From assembly GCA_003427395.1 (NCBI GenBank), contig BFEA01000404.1, positions 814,895 through 840,808 of the forward strand: 25,914 nucleotides of DNA, read 5' to 3'. The number at the start of each line of letters is the position of its first letter. Position 1 is the stretch's first letter. Of the stretch, positions 19,739 to 25,914 are shown piece after piece. Made by a program: the position numbers and the translations under genes. Under the pieces are notes generated by a model that saw nothing but the letters and a program-made list of their open reading frames with translations, had not been told where the DNA came from and made no database searches. The stretch is from Chara braunii (Eukaryota > Streptophyta > Charophyceae > Charales > Characeae).

Positions 19739-20595
19739 CCAGCGGTCATGATGACATCGACGGACGAGGCGTGACGACATTTCGCAGTTGGATAAGATGT
19801 TCATACACAAATGCTTCGGAGGTGCTTTTATGATTATGTTTTACCATTTGTCACGGTTTTTTTTTTTTTTTTTGCCTCACACGGCGATGCTAATACATCC
19901 TGCTTAAACACTGGCACGACAGAAAGCAGAACGGCCGATGTCACATAGAAACGCCAATGACGATGTACACAAACACATTCAATGAATATGAAGTGCACCG
20001 ACAACAATCACGAAAAGCTCCTCGAGGCGGCACTCCTATCAAACACATGTTAGAAAACAACCACCCATTTCATCCGTAGAGTTTTAACATACCAATAAAG
20101 CGCCGCATCACAATTTTTCAGACTCTTCAGCCATGCAGGGGTAAACACGAACGACGAAGGATGAAGATAATTATCGCCAAAGCGGTGGCGGGCTCACCCG
20201 CATTCGTCCAACAACGACATGAAACTGGAAGTTCATGACGGAAAAAAAAAAAAAAAACACTAACAACGAATGAGATGCTCCCCTCTATTGCAAACAATCG
20301 ATGTCATACCCCCAATACATCCGCTTACAGTGCACTGCGCGCGTTGTCGAAAACCCCCCGCATGCGCACGCGACAGCCCCCGCCACGAACCCCCGACCCA
20401 TCCTCAGAGGCAAGACTCCCTCATCCATGTCATCCCCATCAACCACCCCCTGTCTACACCTGCGCAAGCCATCCATCACCCCCCACCCCGGCCCCCCCAA
20501 AAGCCATCCCACGCCCTCCACGTTTCTCCATCCCCCCCGCCCGCCACCCCACCTCCTTGATGACCTCATCAAGATGCGCAATCCCACGAAGGCGT
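19739..20595. other. no gene recognised; poly-T, poly-A and C-rich tracts
   Basis: Contains a T run (about 19857-19874), an A run (about 20241-20256) and a C-rich segment (20350-20560). The C-rich segment opens proline-rich plus-strand and glycine-rich minus-strand frames without recognisable domains. Confidence 0.5.
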
Positions 20596-21123
20596 CTACG
20601 AGGTGCCACCGTATTGACTGCCATCGTCCTTCTCAATTACCACCGGAGGGCCGATGCCTACCCAATCATGTGTTCTAGCTTTGTATGCACTCTTTAGAGC
20701 CTCGTTCTGATTGAACACCACCTCGCAACGTGAGGTGGGGTTTTCCCATGCGATCCAACACCACGTTTGTGTGTCCACAATATGTCTTCGTCGGTTGAAG
20801 ATGTAAGAACCCGCTGTGATGAGTGTGGGTTTTGCGACCAATGATGCGTAGAAGGAGGTCTCGTAGTGGGAGCGCTCATCGTCGCCACCCATGGGCACTA
20901 TCCACATGCATGCGCTCAATAGTACACAAAGGCAATCTGCAAGCCTGTTAATCCTTTCCTGTTTCAAACGACCGCCATCCGCCCATTGCCCGCACCACCG
21001 TGCGTCTGTCCAACACTCCACCAACCGCACAATTGTAACCTCCTAGTGCGCCACCATGTCGTCATTTTCGGGCCTGTTGACGATCTTCACGCCCACAAAC
21101 CACAGAGACACATCCATCTTCAT
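20596..21123 (-). pseudogene. unrecognised transposon-associated ORF with one in-frame stop
   Basis: The minus strand reads from an ATG at 21123 (MKMDVSLWFVGVKIV) through one TAG (21043-21045, codon 27) to a stop at 20596-20598, about 175 codons. It is rich in Trp and Cys, with NRRRHIVDTQTWCWIAWENP and CEVVFNQNEALKSAY in the C-terminal half. Quality on both sides of the TAG suggests a recently single frame. I do not recognise a named domain. It looks like an accessory protein of the same Harbinger-type element, because it lies between the transposase and the SANT-like ORF and shares the latter's strand. It could instead be a detached C-terminal part of the SANT ORF. Function unknown. Confidence 0.5.
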
Positions 21124-22305
21124 CTAAAGCGTGTAGTAAATAAAGGTCGAGGAAACCACTCTCACCCACTCCATCTCTGCCAAACAAGTGATGTACGATC
21201 TTGCACGAGCAAAGTCGTTCGACCTTGACGGCGACTTGGAGCTCATCCGTGTTTTCCCATCACAACCTTCAGGAGGTTTGAGGGGATGATGTCCACCACA
21301 CGCACATGATCCCAGCCAACAAAAGTACGTCCTACCACATCTCCATTGAAGACCGTGTCGTTCATCACCACAACAAAAATGGTGGAATGGCCATTGCTAT
21401 GTGTGTGTTTTGTATGTGCGGGTGTGTATGTGTCGCAGCGAAATATGGTCTTTCCATGCTCAATCGAAACAATCCGAAAATAATGCCACCCAAAACAACC
21501 GGCCGACATTTTTTGTGCAATAACAGAATGTTGCTTTCGGTACACCCACGTCATCAAATCATCATCAGTCTTTTTTTTATATCCTGTCATTCCGCTTTTT
21601 GTCACAAGCATGCACCGATGTCATGGACAACATGAAAGCATTTTTGCAAGTACAGTGGCAGGATGCAGCAAAAAAAAAAATAAAAAAAATCACCATCCGT
21701 TGCATGAAACTTCATTGAATTCGTTCTTATCTTGACACATATGATTTCTTAGGCTATTGCCACCATCGACGAACCTCATTGGACGAGATTCCGGTCGCAC
21801 ACCAGAGAACAGACTGGCGAACCAACCACTTACAGTGGGAATGCAACACATTACAAAAATGTCATCTTTGAAAATTTGATTTACAACAATACACGCCTGG
21901 ATGAGGACAAGACAGGACGCAGCAACGATGACACGGGGATGGACGTGACTGTCATTGCTCGTCGTAAAAAAACTCAAAAATACCAACCCAGGATGCACAA
22001 GAAGTACATCGCCTCCCTGTCCCTACGGAACCAAGACAGTGCAATACACACAGCGATGGGCGCGACGCATCCGTGACACGGACTATGCAGTTCCTTAATG
22101 TACACGAAATTACACCTACGTGAGGAGTCGCTTTTGGAGGAGTCTCTCGGAGCGAAGGGCCGCATGTGGGCCAACCCCGCGACCATGATCGGGACAACAC
22201 GTCAACACGAGGACTGGCTTACGACAATCGCCGGATGTCGATGTCCTGTCACCAACACACATGATGGCGGACGGGAAGACTTCGAAGATGTATCAGCGCA
22301 CGACA
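21124..22305. other. no gene recognised; region between two minus-strand ORFs
   Basis: Open frames at 21243-21611 (minus), 21690-21998 (minus) and 21952-22200 (minus) have no motif I recognise. A-rich runs lie near 21669-21690. It may hold intron, UTR or eroded coding sequence of the Harbinger element. Confidence 0.4.
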
Positions 22306-23634
22306 TTAAGACCTCTCACGGATGGCTTTCACAATGTCCAGGAGGGCATTGCATATCATGACGTTCGCCTGGTCGGCCTTCTCGTAGTGCTCCTTCTGCA
22401 CATCCACCTCCCTCTCCAGAATGTCGCAGTGCCCCGTCAAATTGGAGCACTGCCTCTTGCTCATGTTGTCGACCGTCGCCGCCATCAACTTCCCGTGCTT
22501 GTCCATGACGTCGCCGATCACCTCAAAGATCAGTTGTCTCAAATTCTTCCGTTTGCCGCCCCCACCCCCGCTCCCCGTGCTGAAGGAGGACTCCTTCGTC
22601 GATCCGTTCTCATGGTTTTGTCCATCCCCGCCTCCCTTGCTAGCCACGGATTCGTTCCTACTGGCACAGGGGGGCAGAAACCCTCTAGGCGCGCCTATGT
22701 CGACAAGGCTTGTGGGGTGGACAATGTGATCGCCCCAAGTCATCGCCTTCATATCCTCATACACACGGCGGTTAATTTGAAACTCGAAGCCTTTCTCCTT
22801 TCTCTCATGCGGCGTCAATGTGAAAAAATCCTCCTTCCGAGATTCACTCATGAACTTGTACACGGTCTTGGGCTGCTGGAAAATGTTGTCCCATTTTTTC
22901 TTATAGTCCATAGCCTTCCTGCTCATCACTCCCACATGCTTCAGCCTCTTCTCGACATCGTCCCTCTTCTAATAGTTCATCTTCATGCGTCCGTAGTTGT
23001 GGCCCAAGCTGGCGAGACGCAACTCCTAGTCTCTTTTCACTCGAACGAGATCAATAATATGGTCGACGGTCCACAAATCGTTGTTTTTCGCCCCGTCGCC
23101 TGCGACACTGTCCTGCATAACCTTCTTGCCTTGTCGCCCTCAGCGCAGTTCCGCCGCCTTCTGTCTGCCCCGGCATCCGCCTCTCTTCCTTCCCACTGGA
23201 CGAATCTCCATATCTTCGTCATCATCACGGTCGCCCTCGTCCGCCCTGCATTCTTCACCCTCCCCACCATCGCAACCCATGAAGATATCGTCGTCTCCGT
23301 CGTGCATGTCGGCCACCCCTTTCGTTATGCCGAAAGTGTTCCCTTGCCGCGTTTGTTACCAATGATCCCTCCAAACTTGCTGCCCTACCACCTCAATAGT
23401 AGAGCAGTCCTCGGCGTCCCCTCGTCCATGGATTGGATCGTCGTGTGTCGCTGATCGAGAGGCCCCCACGCTCATTGTCTTCGTCCTTGTAAGCGCCACT
23501 CTTGTTGTACTCCTCACACCACCCCTAGACGATGAAACGAAATCACGATCATCCAACACCTCTTGTGAATAGGATCCAAGGATCTTGGAACCCCCTCCCG
23601 CCCTCAACCTCAACTTCGCCAAGTATTCGCTCGT

Positions 23635-24145
23635 AGCTGGATCCCGTCGGCTAGCTCAGTAGGTTTCATGCCTGAGCGGCACCGCGCAGGTGCTGGGTTC
23701 TATTCCCGTTGCCGTCACTTTCAATGGCCTGAAGGATTGGTGGCCACGGCCAGTCAACACTGGTAACTCGCTGGGGCGAGTTGTGCCGCCCTGTAACCCG
23801 TTGCAATACGGGAGTATCGGGCCAAGTGGAAGTCGCTGCTCAGGTCCTGCTGCGGCCGATAGGGACACACCCAATACGCATCCAATAAAAGAGCTCTCAG
23901 GTTGAGTTCCGAGTCAGAATCATCATAGCTGACATTCATGATTACGATGCTTATCAGGGTTGAGACCCTCAATTTCACGAGATTTCCAGAGGCAAAAAAA
24001 TTCTCAACATACCTGTCACAACATAAGCTCAATAAGGAAGCTCAATAAGTCATGATCATGACATATAACCTACAATAATAACTCCCATAACGATCTCGAA
24101 TTACCCAGGGCCGGTCACCTGTGGATATATCTCAAGACTGTCGCC

Positions 24146-24184
<39 letters not shown>

Positions 24185-24188
24185 GGAT
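23635..24188 (+). mobile_element. tRNA-headed SINE-like retroposon with poly(A) tail and 8-bp duplication
   Basis: AGCTGGAT at 23635-23642 is repeated at 24181-24188, immediately after an A run of about 31 bases (24150-24180). The body (23643-24180, 538 bp) begins with a tRNA-like head. It has the A box TAGCTCAGTAGG (23652-23663) and B box GGTTCTATTCC (23696-23706), 32 bp apart, the internal Pol III promoter layout of SINEs. The head does not fold into a complete tRNA cloverleaf. The first base of the duplication is ambiguous with the tail. It sits inside the minus-strand SANT ORF in opposite orientation. Excising one duplication plus the body (546 bp, divisible by three) rejoins LVINPATSEYLAKLR in frame. 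Plus- and minus-strand open frames at 23656-23905 are by-products. Confidence 0.82.
23652..23706 (+). promoter_or_regulatory. internal Pol III A box and B box
   Basis: TAGCTCAGTAGG and GGTTCTATTCC match TRGYNNARNNGG and, with one or two changes, GGTTCRANTCC. They lie 10 bp and 54 bp into the SINE-like element. Confidence 0.7.
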
Positions 24189-24530
24189 TGATGACCAAGG
24201 TGTGTGTGTCGGCCGGCCGACTGCCGGACCTGAGACCGAAGTTGAGATTCACGACCCTAGCGCTATAGGCATCCGGGGTGTGTCCATCGAGCAGCTCCAT
24301 GTACGTCGGTGTTGTTGGTCGTGTGAAGAACCGTTGCCCACAGGAACCGTTGAAGATCGATTTTCCCCGCCCTCGTCAGCACTTGGAGACAATAAGATCT
24401 CGTGCGTCGACAGGTGGTTGTACACTGTCGGGTTGTACTGCTGCCTGCCACCTTGTACAGCGTTGCATCGCTGGCGTGAAGTTCCCCCTGGCCCTGATGA
24501 GGGCGTGTTGTTCTTCACACTGTTGTCCAT

Positions 24531-25240
24531 CTTCCTTGCCTTGAGCGACGCTCGCCTCCTCGGTTTCCTTCCAGGAACGCGCCCGAGGAAACAAATGTGA
24601 AAGACAAGAACGACCAGGAACAGCACAACCATGCGCAATAGCAGCGACAGACTGAGGTACACGTCAGCCACGAACGACAACGAAGCCAAGACAGCACATG
24701 CAGCTTCGTTGTCGCATCTGCCATAAGTGCCGACACACGGCAATCACGAAGACGATAAGGACAGCAGATTCGTGCAACAAGCGCCTTGTCGTCAACACGG
24801 CTACATATTCCAAAATTCCGACCCGTGGGAGGCCTGCCCGAACGGCAGCCCCCCCCCCCCCCTTCCCCCCTAGGCCGCCTGAAGATGTCAATGCACCATG
24901 CCGCGAATCGCCGCCAGCGGTCAACCCCGGAGGCCGTTGGAGGACTTCTTCAAGGACTGCCGACGATGGCCGTCTTCCGCCCACTGGACGACGAATGGAC
25001 CACCTACCGCCTGCACATTTCCTCCAAGGCTCAACGCCGCCACCCCGCGATTCGCGGCTCCTCGGGCTTCGATGGACCTCGTGAGGTCCCCCGGACCCGA
25101 CGACGATTTGCCTGGGAAATCCTCGGTGCCCGAGGATTTGTCCTCAGACTGTTTTCACATTTTCTTTTCGAAAACAGGCTCCGAGGAGAGGTGGAACAAC
25201 GACGAAATCCTTGGAGTCGCTGTCCCCGACGAGTGTCTAA
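24531..25240. other. no gene recognised; upstream region of the SANT-like ORF
   Basis: Contains a C run near 24849-24862. Arg/Pro-rich plus-strand frames (24698-25415) and a minus-strand hydrophobic stretch (24600-24680) show no domain. If 25248 is the transposon end, this is the 5' flank and subterminal DNA of the Harbinger element. Confidence 0.4.
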
Positions 25241-25251
25241 CGAGGCCCTAA
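25241..25251 (-). repeat. candidate Harbinger terminus with TAA flank
   Basis: Read on the minus strand from 25248, the sequence is GGGCCTCGTTAGACACTCGT. Its first eight bases equal the left end of the Tourist-like MITE at 17653. TAA follows on the plus strand at 25249-25251. A similar, imperfect GGGCCTC end occurs at 17802 without a matching TAA, so the partner end is unresolved. Confidence 0.4.
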
Positions 25252-25345
25252 GTGGAGCGAGGTTTCTTTTTTCGAGACCTCTGACAGCTCCAGAAGCACT
25301 CACAAAAATTTTCGTGAGTCTAGACTCTAGAGTAGTGGAGCGAGA

Positions 25346-25458
25346 GCCCATTTCTCAATTTATGTGTGTCATCCTTTTTTTTTTCTTCTTTTTTTTTCTG
25401 CAGGGGCCATGCTAATCTTTTCGGTGTCGTTCCAAGTTCCACCAATGTCTCCAAGGAC
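25346..25458 (-). pseudogene. U6 snRNA pseudogene with A-rich insertion
   Basis: U6 is the catalytic-core snRNA of the spliceosome. On the minus strand, GTCCTTGGAGACAT (from 25458), TTGGAACGACACCGA, AAGATTAGCATGGCCCCTGC, AGGATGACACACATAAATTG and AGAAATGG follow the order and spacing of U6. About 23 bases of A with a few G (25377-25399) separate CCCCTGC from AAGGATGAC, inside the U6 internal stem-loop. The ACAGAGA box is changed to ACCGAAA, there is no terminal T run after AGAAATGG, and no TATA box is seen about 30 bp upstream. I therefore call a pseudogene or retrocopy. The AGC of TTAGCATGG is retained. Confidence 0.85.
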
Positions 25459-25487
25459 TGCGCCGTGTTTTCCATGTACAGGAATGA

Positions 25488-25701
25488 AAGAAACAACGGG
25501 AAACTACACCGGAGTCACAAAAACGAGTTATAATTGCACTATGGGCCAAGATACAGCTTCGCATTGCAGTTTGGGTAATGTATCCAAACCAACTTTTTCT
25601 GGCCAGGTAGGGTCCCCGAAGTGCAATTACAACCTGTATCTTGGCCGCATAGTGCGATTATAACTTGTTTTTGTCTCTACTGAAGTTACCCCAAGAAACA
25701 A
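25488..25701. mobile_element. Mutator-like (MULE) MITE, 196 bp, with 9-bp target duplication
   Basis: AAGAAACAA at 25488-25496 is repeated at 25693-25701. The 196-bp body (25497-25692) has terminal inverted repeats of about 80 bp. Both ends share ACAAAAAC(G/A)AGTTATAAT, GCACTATG, GGCCAAGATACAG and ATTGCA, read inward, leaving only about 35 bp between them. Long inverted repeats with a 9-bp duplication are the Mutator signature. It is non-coding; the plus-strand frame 25364-25663 crosses it by chance. The insertion lies about 30 bp upstream of the U6 pseudogene. Confidence 0.88.
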
Positions 25702-25874
25702 AGTATGCTATCCCTGAATTTTTCTGCCCCCCCCCTCTCCCCCCTCTGTCTTACGCGGTGCACAAGGAAGTTGGCCTGAGGGTTGCTCAACTTTTTTTTT
25801 TTTTTTTTAATTAAGCAATGTCCCTAAGGACTTGCTCATCATTATCATTATCATTTGCTGTTGCCTGGGCGTTG

Positions 25875-25908
<34 letters not shown>

Positions 25909-25914
25909 GCGTGT
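25702..25914. other. no gene; homopolymer tracts, possible antisense retroposon tail
   Basis: C-rich run at about 25729-25743, T runs at about 25792-25808 and 25880-25908. On the minus strand, a (TGATAA)n-like stretch then GACATTGCTTAATTA precede an A run, the shape of a retroposon 3' end. No element boundary can be set. Confidence 0.4.

Larger units (their letters stand above)
22306..24530 (-). pseudogene. Harbinger-associated Myb/SANT-like accessory protein, interrupted
   Basis: Harbinger elements encode a Myb/SANT-like DNA-binding partner that works with the transposase. The frame starts plausibly at ATG 24530 (MDNSVKNNTPSSGP), shifts near 24300, then runs in one frame from MELLDGHTPDAY to IVKAIRERS (stop at 22306), provided the 546-bp SINE-plus-duplication is removed. 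The SANT-like helices lie at about 22930-23090: LWTVDHIIDLVRVKRD, LGHNYGRMK, DDVEKRLKHVG. An acidic stretch (GDRDDDEDME) and a basic KRGGCRGRQKAAELR precede them. A Gly/Ser-rich linker and a probable coiled C-terminus follow. Stops are TAA 23356-23358, TGA 23140-23142, TAG 23026-23028 and TAG 22969-22971; the last two are inside the SANT region. Without the insertion it would encode about 560 residues. Clearly non-functional. Confidence 0.78.

Noticed and set aside
20270-20697. Proline-rich and glycine-rich ORFs
   Set aside because: Overlapping low-complexity frames produced by a C-rich tract; no domain or start context.
22261-23454. 397-codon plus-strand ORF
   Set aside because: It is antisense to the SANT-like ORF, whose minus-strand frame carries the recognisable protein motifs; long antisense openness is a shadow.
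23643-23715. Functional tRNA gene
   Set aside because: A and B boxes exist, but acceptor and anticodon stems do not pair properly; better explained as a SINE head.
24698-25663. Plus-strand ORFs across the candidate transposon end, U6 copy and MULE MITE
   Set aside because: They run through unrelated features, including a U6 pseudogene on the other strand and inverted repeats.

Overview
This window is repeat-dense eukaryotic nuclear DNA. I find no convincing intact host gene in it. It holds microsatellites, tandem repeats, small non-autonomous DNA transposons with clear target-site duplications, a SINE-like retroposon, an snRNA pseudogene, and the decayed coding regions of hAT and PIF/Harbinger transposons. 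An 819-bp run of N (10570-11388) marks an assembly gap. The transposon families and their protein wording remind me of charophyte algae such as Chara. That is an inference from recalled family resemblance, not a database result.

Layout. 1-2110: TC/CA microsatellites around unremarkable TGC-rich DNA, with a hammerhead-ribozyme-like remnant near 893-958. 2341-2640: a hAT-type BED-finger fragment. 3000-4490: no gene seen. 4495-5050: a satellite of ~125-bp units in an A-B-A-B-A order. 5340-6556: six related stem-loops sharing an inner CCAATCTTATGG hairpin, with outer stems that differ but stay paired; a 540-bp hAT-like element with an 8-bp target duplication sits among them. 7652-7681: a perfect 11-bp inverted repeat. 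8545-8905: a diverged ~30-bp minisatellite. 10080-12245: GA-rich repeats and a ~48/95-bp satellite flanking the gap. 12246-14990: no recognised gene, but a (TC)n tract and three ~89-bp tandem repeats.

14990-16771: a hAT transposase pseudogene ending in the hAT dimerisation region, an AT-hook tail and an acidic serine-rich tail, followed by three 22-bp repeats. 17653-17774: a complete Tourist-like MITE with TTA duplications. 18093-24530: a PIF/Harbinger gene set. The DDE transposase pseudogene lies on the plus strand. A Myb/SANT-like accessory ORF and an unrecognised third ORF lie on the minus strand, convergent with it. A ~540-bp tRNA-headed, poly(A)-tailed SINE-like element is inserted in the SANT ORF with an 8-bp duplication; removing it restores the reading frame across the insertion site. 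The right end of this set may be a GGGCCTCG terminus flanked by TAA at 25241-25251.

25346-25458 (minus): a U6 snRNA pseudogene with an A-rich insertion in its internal stem-loop. 25497-25692: a Mutator-like MITE with ~80-bp terminal inverted repeats and 9-bp duplications, about 30 bp upstream of the U6 copy. The window ends in oligo-T tracts.

The transposon genes belong together functionally. Harbinger transposase and its SANT-like partner are normally both needed for mobility, and both copies here are broken by stops and frameshifts. The MITEs would depend on transposases supplied from elsewhere. The most novel signal is the stem-loop family at 5340-6556.
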